From: Aquimarina sp042434915
GTDB taxonomy: Bacteria; Bacteroidota; Bacteroidia; Flavobacteriales; Flavobacteriaceae
DNA length: 64,000 nt
Assembly: GCF_042434915.1 (NCBI RefSeq)
Contig: NZ_CP170198.1
Coordinates: 2,480,001 to 2,544,000, forward strand
Direction of reading: 5' to 3'
In this document: piece by piece, positions 26,392 through 34,277 of the stretch
How positions within the stretch are numbered: position 1 is the stretch's first letter
Layout: every line of letters starts with the position of its first letter
Made by a program: the position numbers and the translations under genes
The notes under the pieces: generated by a model
Database searches by the model: none
Seen by the model: only the letters and a program-made list of their open reading frames with translations
Told to the model about the DNA's origin: nothing

Positions 26392-26808
26392 ATGCAGATT
26401 GAGCACACCTTTTTGATTGACAACGATAGAACAACAAATTTTTTAAATCAATACTTGCTATTGAAATATGGGTCTTTTGGGAGAATTCATAAATTTAATA
26501 GCTGTATGGAAGTGGTTTCATATCTTGAAAAATACCATGCTAATTTTCAACAAAATTTAAGTGTATTGTTTTTAGAAATTCATATGCCATCGATGGATGG
26601 ATGGGAGTTACTTATTAACCTAAAACGGTTACGCCTTAAATACGCACTCAATGTCAAGGTAATCATTTTATCCACAACTGCTGAGACTTGGTTCTATAGA
26701 CGCAGGCTCCAATTTGAATTTATCGTAGCATGGGTAAAAAAGCCATTATCACAAGAAAAGCTAAATACAATATTAAATCGACAACGTCTTCTTAGATTAA
26801 AGTCCTAA
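26392..26808 (+). CDS. Single-domain response regulator-like protein, acceptor Asp replaced by Glu
   Basis: Encodes 138 residues from the ATG at 26392; the frame opens at a TTG at 26350, but receiver domains normally begin a few residues before the acidic pocket (here FLIDND, Asp10/Asp12). The domain has Thr95 in LSTTAE and Lys117 in VKKPL at the conserved positions. The phospho-acceptor position reads LFLEIHMPSMDGW, so Glu62 replaces the usual Asp. Such a protein should not be phosphorylated normally, and the Glu may mimic the active state. There is no output domain. It lies downstream of the GAF kinase on the same strand, with a 171-bp gap. Confidence 0.85.
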   Translation: MQIEHTFLIDNDRTTNFLNQYLLLKYGSFGRIHKFNSCMEVVSYLEKYHANFQQNLSVLFLEIHMPSMDGWELLINLKRLRLKYALNVKVIILSTTAETWFYRRRLQFEFIVAWVKKPLSQEKLNTILNRQRLLRLKS

Positions 26809-27090
26809 ATATAAAGTCTAGTGATAATACACACCAACTTTATTCTAACTAAACACCTCTGCAGTACATAAATTTTATTTGTTAGGTATAGTGCATCTAT
26901 TAAATAGATAGAAACAGGGCAAGTCGATACTTTGTAAAATAAGAAGCATACATATGCTTTGCCAAGAATCGAACTAAAAGTATATCGAGTAGTATTATCT
27001 CTTATTAACGCTACTCATGATCCTAAAGCTAATCCATGCTATAAATATAATTTAAAAGTTTTGAAACATATAGAGATACTAAAATCGATA
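26809..27090. other. Intergenic region without recognised gene
   Basis: AT-rich region between the receiver-like gene and the tRNA pair. No ORF was supported. Around 26955-27040 the sequence GCCAAGAATCGAAC faintly recalls a minus-strand tRNA T-arm, but no cloverleaf could be drawn. Confidence 0.4.
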
Positions 27091-27127
27091 AAACAAAAAA
27101 CCCTCCCGATCAACGACCGAGAGGGTT
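27091..27127 (-). terminator. Terminator of the tRNA-Gly/tRNA-Leu transcript
   Basis: On the minus strand, AACCCTC and GAGGGTT (27121-27127 and 27099-27105) pair around a 15-nt partly paired loop and are followed by a T-rich run (TTTTTTG). It lies just beyond the 3' end of tRNA-Leu. Confidence 0.8.
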
Positions 27128-27130
27128 AAG

Positions 27131-27216
27131 TACTGAAGGCGGGACTTGAACCCGCACGGGCCTTACAGCCCATTGGATTTTAAGTCCAACGTGTCTACCA
27201 ATTCCACCACTTCAGC
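27131..27216 (-). tRNA. tRNA-Leu (anticodon TAA)
   Basis: An 86-nt tRNA with a long variable arm. Minus strand: acceptor GCTGAAG pairs with CTTCAGT (first pair G-U), the D-arm contains TGGTAGACAC, the anticodon loop reads ACTTAAAAT with TAA, and the T-arm is GCGGGTTCAAGTCCCGC. CCA is not encoded. It lies 17 nt downstream of tRNA-Gly on the same strand. Confidence 0.96.
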
Positions 27217-27233
27217 ATGGTATATTTTCTCAG

Positions 27234-27305
27234 AGCGAAAGACGGGATTTGAACCCGCGACCCTCACCTTGGCAAGGTGATGCTCTACCCCTGAGCTACT
27301 TTCGC
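27234..27305 (-). tRNA. tRNA-Gly (anticodon GCC)
   Basis: A 72-nt tRNA on the minus strand. Acceptor GCGAAAG / CTTTCGC with discriminator T, D-arm GCTCAGGGGTAGAGC, anticodon stem-loop CACCTTGCCAAGGTG with GCC, and T-arm GCGGGTTCAAATCCCGT. CCA is not encoded. Confidence 0.97.
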
Positions 27306-27401
27306 AGTTTTTTAAAGAACGTCGCAATACCTGATTGCGGATGCAAATTTAAAACATTTCTATAAACGACAAAGCTTTTTGGCAAAAAAGAATAAAAAAA
27401 A

Positions 27402-30029
27402 TTACACCTTGGAGGCTTTCTTACTGGTTAACATACGTTTAATCTCATTTAATTTCATCAAGGCTTCCACAGGGGTTAGAATATCTATATCAAGATCTAT
27501 AATTTCCTCCTTAATTTGCTCCAATAACGGATCATCCAAATTAAAAAAGCTCAACTGTACTTTTTCTTCTTCTTGTAGGTGCTTAATCTTACCTGTAAGC
27601 TCTTCGCTACTATGAGACTTTTCTAGCTTTTTAAGCATTTTGTTTGCCCTATGTAATACCTGTTGTGGCATACCCGCCATTTTTGCTACATGTATACCAA
27701 AACTGTGCTCACTACCACCAGGAACTAATTTTCTTAAGAACAAAACATTATCCTTAAGTTCTTTGACAGAGACATTGTAATTTTTAATTCTCTCAAATGT
27801 TTCACACATTTCATTGAGCTCGTGATAATGGGTTGCAAATAACGTTTTAGGTCGAGCGGGGTGTTCATGTAGAAATTCGCTAATCGCCCAAGCTATTGAA
27901 ATCCCATCATATGTACTTGTTCCTCTTCCGATCTCATCTAACAATACCAGGCTTCGTTCTGAAATATTATTCAAAATACTAGCAGTCTCATTCATTTCTA
28001 CCATAAAAGTAGACTCCCCCATCGAGATGTTGTCACTAGCTCCTACTCTAGTAAAAATTTTATCTACGATACCAAGGTGGGCTGCTTCTGCTGGAACAAA
28101 ACTCCCCATTTGAGCTAGCAATACGATAAGCGCTGTTTGTCGTAGAATTGCAGATTTTCCACTCATATTTGGTCCAGTTATCATGATCATCTGCTGTCTT
28201 TCATTATCCAACAAAACATCATTTGCTATATAAGCCTCTCCCACGGGCAACTGTTTTTCTATAACAGGATGTCGCCCATTTGTAATTGATAACTGATAGG
28301 ATTCGTCCAACACGGGTCTACAATAGTTATTTTCTTGAGCCAATTGCGCAAACGAAGCTAAACAATCTAGCTCTCCGATCAATGCTGCATTACGCTGTAT
28401 GGGCTGTATATAATCTGCCAACCAGATAACTAATTCATCAAATAATTGTTGTTCTAGATGAAGTATTTTCTCCTCTGCCCCTAATATTTTCTCTTCGTAT
28501 TCTTTTAATTCTTCAGTAATATATCGCTCTGCATTGACCAAGGTTTGTTTACGAATCCAAGAATCTGGAACTTTATCTCGATGAGTATTACGTACTTCTA
28601 TGTAGTATCCAAACACGTTATTAGAAGCTATTTTAAGTGATGTAATACCCGTAGATTCAGATTCGCGAGCTAACATTTTGTCTAAATAATCTTTACCAGA
28701 ATATGCTATCGCTCTCAACGCGTCAAGTTCTTCAAGAACGTTACTAGCTATCGTATTACCTTTTAGAATGTTTACGGGTGCCTCTTCATTAAGAGTACTC
28801 TTTATTTTTGTTCGTAGCAGCTCACAGTCATGCAACTGCTCTCCTATTTTCCTAAGAGATTCGTTCTTACTTTTTGATGCTAAAATTTTTATAGGTGCAA
28901 TTGCTTCTAAAGAATTTTTAAGTTGCACTACCTCCCTAGGACAAACTTTACCTGTAGCTACTTTGGATATTAATCGCTCGATATCACCAATACGCTTTAA
29001 TTGAAGCGCTAGTTTTTGCTTTTCTTCGGGAATAGATTTAAGATAGGCAACTACTTCTTGCCTTTTGTAGATTGCCTTACTATCTTTTAACGGTAATGCT
29101 AACCAACGTTTTAAAACACGACCTCCCATAGGAGAAATAGTTTTATCAATGACATCCAACAAGGTTACTGCATTCACTGCTGTAGAATGATACAATTCGA
29201 GATTACGAATCGTAAATCGATCCATCCAAATGTAACGCTCCTCTGCAATACGTTGTAGAGACGTTATATGTTGAATGTTGTGATGCTGAGTCTCGCTTAG
29301 ATAATGTAATATAACCCCAGAAGCAATTCTACCTTCGGTTAGGTGATCTACCCCAAAACCCTTGAGAGAGGTTGTTTTAAAATGGGCATTAAGAGTTTCA
29401 TAAGTATAATCAGTTTTGAACACCCAATCTTCCAAAAAAAAAGCATGATAATCATCTCCAAAGTCATCAATAAACCCTTTCTTATTAGTCTTAGCTACTA
29501 ATACCTCGCTTGGGTTAAAATTTTGGATTAATTTATCAATATACGTTACATCTCCTTGAGCGGTAAGAAACTCACCAGTAGAGACATCCAAAAATGAAAT
29601 ACCCATCATTTTTTTACCATAATGTACTGCACACAAGAAATTATTTGTCTTGCTATTAAGTACCTCATCATTTAAAGCCACCCCAGGTGTTACTAACTCA
29701 GTAACCCCGCGTTTAACAATTGTTTTAGTCTGCTTAGGGTCTTCTAACTGATCACAAATTGCAACACGTTCTCCTGCTTTCACAAGTTTTGGCAGATAAG
29801 TATTTAAGGAATGATGAGGAAATCCTGCCAACGCTGTTTCTGTTTCACTTCCATTTCCTCTTTTGGTTAATACAATGTTGAGAATGCTTGCAGACTTGAT
29901 AGCATCCTCTCCAAAAGTTTCATAAAAATCGCCTACTCTAAACAATAACAATGCATCAGGATATTTTGCCTTAATTGCATTGTACTGTTTCATCAATGGA
30001 GTTACTTTTTTTTCTTTTTTTACAGCCAA
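27402..30029 (-). CDS. mutS: DNA mismatch repair protein MutS
   Basis: An 875-residue MutS, which recognises mispairs and small loops and recruits MutL. The N-terminal mismatch-binding domain has the Phe-x-Glu clamp in VGDFYETFGEDA (the Phe that stacks on the mispair). The C-terminal ATPase has Walker A GPNMSGKS at residues 619-626, Walker B region LVLLDEIGRGTSTYDG and the FATHYHEL motif, followed by the dimerisation helices to about residue 850. The length is normal for MutS1. It is divergent from the TrmH-like gene. The minus-strand tRNA pair lies upstream of its stop codon by about 100 bp but is a separate unit. Confidence 0.97.
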   Translation of the reverse strand: MAVKKEKKVTPLMKQYNAIKAKYPDALLLFRVGDFYETFGEDAIKSASILNIVLTKRGNGSETETALAGFPHHSLNTYLPKLVKAGERVAICDQLEDPKQTKTIVKRGVTELVTPGVALNDEVLNSKTNNFLCAVHYGKKMMGISFLDVSTGEFLTAQGDVTYIDKLIQNFNPSEVLVAKTNKKGFIDDFGDDYHAFFLEDWVFKTDYTYETLNAHFKTTSLKGFGVDHLTEGRIASGVILHYLSETQHHNIQHITSLQRIAEERYIWMDRFTIRNLELYHSTAVNAVTLLDVIDKTISPMGGRVLKRWLALPLKDSKAIYKRQEVVAYLKSIPEEKQKLALQLKRIGDIERLISKVATGKVCPREVVQLKNSLEAIAPIKILASKSKNESLRKIGEQLHDCELLRTKIKSTLNEEAPVNILKGNTIASNVLEELDALRAIAYSGKDYLDKMLARESESTGITSLKIASNNVFGYYIEVRNTHRDKVPDSWIRKQTLVNAERYITEELKEYEEKILGAEEKILHLEQQLFDELVIWLADYIQPIQRNAALIGELDCLASFAQLAQENNYCRPVLDESYQLSITNGRHPVIEKQLPVGEAYIANDVLLDNERQQMIMITGPNMSGKSAILRQTALIVLLAQMGSFVPAEAAHLGIVDKIFTRVGASDNISMGESTFMVEMNETASILNNISERSLVLLDEIGRGTSTYDGISIAWAISEFLHEHPARPKTLFATHYHELNEMCETFERIKNYNVSVKELKDNVLFLRKLVPGGSEHSFGIHVAKMAGMPQQVLHRANKMLKKLEKSHSSEELTGKIKHLQEEEKVQLSFFNLDDPLLEQIKEEIIDLDIDILTPVEALMKLNEIKRMLTSKKASKV

Positions 30030-30203
30030 CAGAATATCATTTTAGGAATGTGGCTAAAGTAGGTAATTTGTGCTCTTTTTAAAAATTAAGACCTTGAGAG
30101 TTATACTATTTTATTCACAAATATCAGCCTTTTAAACGTTTGAATTCCTTTAGAGATATTGGACTCTGCGCTACTTTGTTATTGCTATATAAGATCGTTC
30201 CTT

Positions 30204-30211
30204 TATTTTTG
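30204..30211 (+). promoter_or_regulatory. Probable promoter -7 element of the TrmH-like gene
   Basis: TATTTTTG fits TAnnTTTG, with a TTG 19 bp upstream at 30182-30184. It lies only 4 bp before the ATG at 30216, which would make the mRNA leaderless or nearly so. Confidence 0.55.
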
Positions 30212-30215
30212 CAAT

Positions 30216-30758
30216 ATGAAGATGAACAGAAAATTAAAAAACAGTGAGCTAGATCGTAAAACTGTTGAAGAATTCAAAAAAGCAGCTAAGACACCTCTAA
30301 TAATTATTTTAGATAACATTAGAAGTCTTAATAATATTGGTTCGGTCTTTAGAACAGCCGATGCTTTTATTATTGAAAAAATATACTTGTGCGGAATTAC
30401 AGCTACTCCTCCTCATAAGGATATTCAAAAAACTGCCTTGGGGGCTACAGATACGGTAGCTTGGGAACACAAAGAAGACACTGTAGCATTACTAAAAGAA
30501 TTGCAAGAAAAAAATATTAAACTTCTGGCTATTGAACAAGCCGAGCAGTCCATTATGCTTAATGAGTTTATGATAGAAACTGATCAAAAATATGCCGTAA
30601 TTTTTGGCAACGAAGTTAAGGGTGTACAACAAAGCGTTGTTGATTTAAGTGATGCTGTCATTGAAATTCCTCAATTTGGCAGTAAGCATTCCTTAAATAT
30701 TTCTGTAAGTGCTGGAGTTGTTTTATGGGATTTGTTTTGTAAGTTTAAGCTTTCTTAA
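30216..30758 (+). CDS. TrmH-family (SPOUT) RNA methyltransferase
   Basis: Encodes 180 residues from the ATG at 30216; the frame is open to 30159, but that part includes the promoter element and has no family resemblance. The SPOUT fold shows its three motifs: LDNIRSLNNIGSVFRTADAF (motif 1), AVIFGNEVKGV (motif 2) and IEIPQFGSKHSLNISVSAGV (motif 3), which forms the SAM-binding knot. Family members 2'-O-methylate tRNA or rRNA; the target nucleotide is not evident. It is divergent from mutS, and the dipeptidase gene follows after 21 bp, probably in the same transcript. Confidence 0.93.
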   Translation: MKMNRKLKNSELDRKTVEEFKKAAKTPLIIILDNIRSLNNIGSVFRTADAFIIEKIYLCGITATPPHKDIQKTALGATDTVAWEHKEDTVALLKELQEKNIKLLAIEQAEQSIMLNEFMIETDQKYAVIFGNEVKGVQQSVVDLSDAVIEIPQFGSKHSLNISVSAGVVLWDLFCKFKLS

Positions 30759-30779
30759 CAACCTTTTTTAATAAATACT

Positions 30780-32093
30780 ATGTCTAAGTACACGCTTTTA
30801 GTTTGTTCACTTTTAATTTTCATTTCGTGCAAACAAGAAAAAAACACCACACCTACTACAAACGAAGACCCCATATATCTAAAGGCAAAAGCAATTCATG
30901 ACAGAGTTATCACATTGGATACACATTGTGATATCAATGTTGATAATTTTACTATCACAAAAAATTACACACAAGATCTGGATACCCAAGTTACGTTACC
31001 CAAAATGAAATCTGGTGGACTAGATGTAGCCTGGTTTATTGTATACACAGGTCAAGATAGTCTAACACCCGCAGGTTATGAAAAGGCTTACAAAAATGCA
31101 ATTTCAAAATTTGAAGCAATTCATAGACTTGTTGATGATATTGCAGCCAATGATATCGAACTAGCAGTTAGCTCGGATCAAGTACGTGAGATTCATAAAA
31201 AAGGTAAAAAAGTAGCCATGATAGGAATTGAAAACGGATATCCCGTAGGAACTGATGTCAAAAACGTACAAAGGTTTTATGATTTAGGAGGTCGTTATAT
31301 GTCACTATCACATCAAGGGCACAGTCAACTATCCGATTCTAACACAGGAGAGAATGACAGCATTTGGTTACATAATGGTTTAAGTGAGTTGGGTAAAGAA
31401 GTTATTGTGGAGATGAATCGTGTTGGGATGATGATCGATGTATCGCATCCATCAAAAGAAGCGATGAAGCAAATGATTGAACTCACCAAAGCACCAATTA
31501 TTGCATCCCATTCCTCGGCTAGAGCACTTTGTGGTCACAGCCGTAATCTTGATGATGAACAATTACAATGGATGAAAAAAAATGGTGGCGTGGTTCAAAC
31601 CGTAGCATTTCGCACCTATTTGAATACTGAAAAATCTGATCTGCGAATAGCTAAAGAAAAAGAAATTGCAAAAGAAATTGCTGATTCACTAGGTGGCACT
31701 TGGTTAGATCGTAAAGAAATAGCAGTCTTATCACAAGAAGAAAAAGAAGCATATTTTAAATTTTTAGAAAAAGTACGCCCTATACAGAAACATAAAATGA
31801 ACACCCTTAAAAACCTTCCACCACGTGTTGATGTAGTTGACTATGTAAATCATATTGATTACTTAGTTAAACAAATGGGAATCGAGCATGTGGGCATAAG
31901 CTCGGATTTTGATGGTGGGGGTGGTATTGAAGGTTGGAGCGATGCTTCAGAAACATTTAATATAACATTAGAGCTTGTGAAAAGAGGTTATACTGAAACA
32001 CAAATTGAAAAATTATGGAGCGGTAATTTGTTACGAGTGCTGGACGAGGTACAACAGGTAGCTAAGAATATACAAGCAAAAAGTGCGGCTTAA
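30780..32093 (+). CDS. Membrane dipeptidase (peptidase M19), lipoprotein
   Basis: A 437-residue M19 metallopeptidase. The signal peptide ends in the lipobox LLIFISC (Cys17), so it should be anchored in the cell envelope facing the periplasm or the surface. Zinc ligands are visible as His49-x-Asp51 in LDTHCDIN and in DVSHPSKEAM and IIASHSSARALCGH; GIENGYPVG and GISSDFDGGGG are typical of the family. It would cleave dipeptides during peptide or peptidoglycan turnover. Its stop overlaps that of the convergent folK-dNK gene by 4 bp (shared TTAA). Confidence 0.93.
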   Translation: MSKYTLLVCSLLIFISCKQEKNTTPTTNEDPIYLKAKAIHDRVITLDTHCDINVDNFTITKNYTQDLDTQVTLPKMKSGGLDVAWFIVYTGQDSLTPAGYEKAYKNAISKFEAIHRLVDDIAANDIELAVSSDQVREIHKKGKKVAMIGIENGYPVGTDVKNVQRFYDLGGRYMSLSHQGHSQLSDSNTGENDSIWLHNGLSELGKEVIVEMNRVGMMIDVSHPSKEAMKQMIELTKAPIIASHSSARALCGHSRNLDDEQLQWMKKNGGVVQTVAFRTYLNTEKSDLRIAKEKEIAKEIADSLGGTWLDRKEIAVLSQEEKEAYFKFLEKVRPIQKHKMNTLKNLPPRVDVVDYVNHIDYLVKQMGIEHVGISSDFDGGGGIEGWSDASETFNITLELVKRGYTETQIEKLWSGNLLRVLDEVQQVAKNIQAKSAA

Positions 32094-33217
32094 TGTTTAA
32101 TTTGATTTAAGATCCAAACATAATCCGATCGTTTAGTTACAAAATCACGATCAGAGATATCGATGATTTGGACATTACGATCTTTTTGAGATTTTATAAA
32201 ATCAAAATATCCTCTATTTATTTTTTCAAGATAATCGGGAGCGATGTCTTTTTCATAAGCTCGCCCTCTTTTTTTGATATTCTCAAGTAATCTTTCAGTA
32301 TTTTGGTATAAATAAAGATAGAGACCAGGTTTAGGTAAATTTGAATACATAATATCAAAAACCTTTTTGTACAACGAGTATTCTTCTGGCTGTAAAGTTA
32401 CTTTGGCAAAAATTAATGATTTAAAAATATCATAATCACTTACTACAAAATCCTTGAACAGATCTAATTGTCCAATATCATCTTGAAGTCTTTGATAACG
32501 ATCAGCCAAAAAAGACATTTCTAATGGAAATGCATAGCGCTCCATATCCTCATAAAATTTAGGCAAAAAAGGATTGTCTGCAAAGCGTTCCAACACTAGC
32601 TTAGCATTGAATTCGGCTGCTATTTGATTTGACAGACTCGTTTTACCCGCTCCAATATTACCCTCAATAGTAAGATATTGTAACGAAGCTAAATTAAACT
32701 TAGCCTGCGGAAACTTTAACTTACTACCTATAGCTAATATCTCAGATGTATCTAATGTTTTGTTTAAAAGTTGAGTTACTTCTTGTTTTAAAATAGGGTG
32801 CACTGCAGAGGCCGCAATTTCTTCTAACGGAACTAATACAAATTTACGGTCTTGCATTCTTGGATGGGGCACTTCCAAATGTTTTGAAGTGAACACACCC
32901 TCACTAGACAAAATAATATCCAGATCGATGGTTCTAGCCGTATACCCTAGAGTAGTATCACGATCGCGCCCTAATAGGTGTTCTATATATATTAATTGCT
33001 CCAAAACATGGGGTGTTGTCATGAGTGTAGAGACTTGGATACAAGTATTGTAAAAATCATGACTCTCAAAACCCCAAGCAGGTGTCTGATACACTTTGGA
33101 AATAGCTACAACAGAACCAATTCGCTCAAATATTTCATCAATTGCTTGCTGTAAATATGCAAGCTTATTACCTTTATTACTCCCTAATGAAATATAAATC
33201 GTGTATGGTGTGTTCAA
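32090..33217 (-). CDS. folK: FolK-deoxynucleoside kinase fusion
   Basis: A 375-residue two-domain protein. Residues 1-165 are FolK, which transfers pyrophosphate to 6-hydroxymethyl-dihydropterin in folate synthesis: YISLGSNKGNKLAYLQQAI, GRDRDTTLGYTARTIDLDII and HPRMQDRKFVLVPL are conserved. Residues about 178-375 are a deoxynucleoside kinase with P-loop GNIGAGKT (187-194), LADRYQRLQ and a lid region with KKRGRAYE. The fusion is common in Bacteroidota. Both activities serve nucleotide and folate supply, in line with thyA elsewhere in the window, though it is not linked to it. Its end overlaps the convergent dipeptidase gene by 4 bp. Confidence 0.94.
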   Translation of the reverse strand: MNTPYTIYISLGSNKGNKLAYLQQAIDEIFERIGSVVAISKVYQTPAWGFESHDFYNTCIQVSTLMTTPHVLEQLIYIEHLLGRDRDTTLGYTARTIDLDIILSSEGVFTSKHLEVPHPRMQDRKFVLVPLEEIAASAVHPILKQEVTQLLNKTLDTSEILAIGSKLKFPQAKFNLASLQYLTIEGNIGAGKTSLSNQIAAEFNAKLVLERFADNPFLPKFYEDMERYAFPLEMSFLADRYQRLQDDIGQLDLFKDFVVSDYDIFKSLIFAKVTLQPEEYSLYKKVFDIMYSNLPKPGLYLYLYQNTERLLENIKKRGRAYEKDIAPDYLEKINRGYFDFIKSQKDRNVQIIDISDRDFVTKRSDYVWILNQIKH

Positions 33218-33381
33218 AATAACTATTGAAAAAAAATTATGATTGCAAAAGTAAGGAAACCATTATCATTTTAAAGAAGCTCTATACTCTTTATCCTTGA
33301 TTAGCTCAAAAACATAAGTTTTATCTATTTAACGATTTGAATAACACATTTTTTTATTTCAATATCTAATACGCAACTAAG

Positions 33382-33389
33382 TATATTTG
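33382..33389 (+). promoter_or_regulatory. Probable promoter -7 element of the queuosine-precursor transporter
   Basis: TATATTTG matches TAnnTTTG, 23 bp upstream of the TTG start at 33413; this supports the TTG as the true start. Confidence 0.55.
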
Positions 33390-33412
33390 CAATAATTCTT
33401 AAAAATAAAACA

Positions 33413-34132
33413 TTGCAATCATCTTCTTTGTCACCCAGTAACGTTTTCAAAGCGTATCACATTTACCTAATATTTAGTGCTTTATTTATTGCGTCATTGG
33501 TTGTCTCCAATCTAATTTTTCAAAAATTTTTTTATTGGGATTTTTTTGGTTGGTTTACTTTTGAAATATCGGTAGGAATTCTACCATATCCAGTAACTTT
33601 TTTGATAACGGATTTGATAAGCGAAGTTTATGGTAAAAAGAAAGCTAATCAAGTGGTTACTGCAGGTATTTTTGCATCCTTCTTTTCATTGGCTATTGTA
33701 GTAGTTGCCGCTTCCGTACCAGCAACTTTGTGGTCTCCTATTGATAATGAATTATTTGAGCGTGTCTTTGGCGCAACAGCTATTGCTGTTTTTGCATCAA
33801 TGATGGCTTACTTACTTGCACAATATATAGATATCCAAATTTTTCATTTCTGGAAACGTCTAACAAAAGGTAAACATTTATGGCTTCGAAATAACTTTTC
33901 AACTTTTTTATCTCAATTCGTCGACACCGTAACTGTGTTGTTATTACTTTGCAGTTTTGGTAAAATCGACTGGAGTTTATTTGGCTCACTGCTGCTTAGT
34001 GGTTTTCTGTTTAAAATTCTAATTGCACTTATAGACACGCCTCTACTATATCTAGGTGTTTATGTGCTAAGAAGAAAATTTAGGCTTTCTGAAGGGGAAG
34101 AAATAAGTCTTACAATCAATTCTAACAAATAG
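33413..34132 (+). CDS. Queuosine precursor transporter (VUT/YhhQ family)
   Basis: A 239-residue inner-membrane protein with about six hydrophobic segments. The family signature FLITDLISEVYGKKKANQVV is present, as are FVDTVTVLLLL and LIDTPLLYLGVY. YhhQ-type proteins import queuosine precursors (preQ0/preQ1) for tRNA modification. No ATG occurs near the N-terminus; the first is deep inside the protein (MMAYLL), so the TTG at 33413 is taken as the start, supported by a -7 element 23 bp upstream. Its closest neighbours give no further functional clue. Confidence 0.88.
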   Translation: MQSSSLSPSNVFKAYHIYLIFSALFIASLVVSNLIFQKFFYWDFFGWFTFEISVGILPYPVTFLITDLISEVYGKKKANQVVTAGIFASFFSLAIVVVAASVPATLWSPIDNELFERVFGATAIAVFASMMAYLLAQYIDIQIFHFWKRLTKGKHLWLRNNFSTFLSQFVDTVTVLLLLCSFGKIDWSLFGSLLLSGFLFKILIALIDTPLLYLGVYVLRRKFRLSEGEEISLTINSNK

Positions 34133-34277
34133 TTAACCAAATTTAAATGTGTTGTTTTTTTAATAAATCGTTACTTTGTTAAAATATATACTTTTAATAG
34201 GTTTATATGCATATCATATTTTTAAGTTAACCAACAGTGTAGCATTTTAAATTCTAGACTATTAATAATAATACAAA

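Noticed and set aside
26950..27045. tRNA-like sequence (GCCAAGAATCGAAC) that might be a decayed tRNA or attachment site
   Set aside because: No acceptor or anticodon stem can be paired, and no integrase or matching direct repeat was seen.
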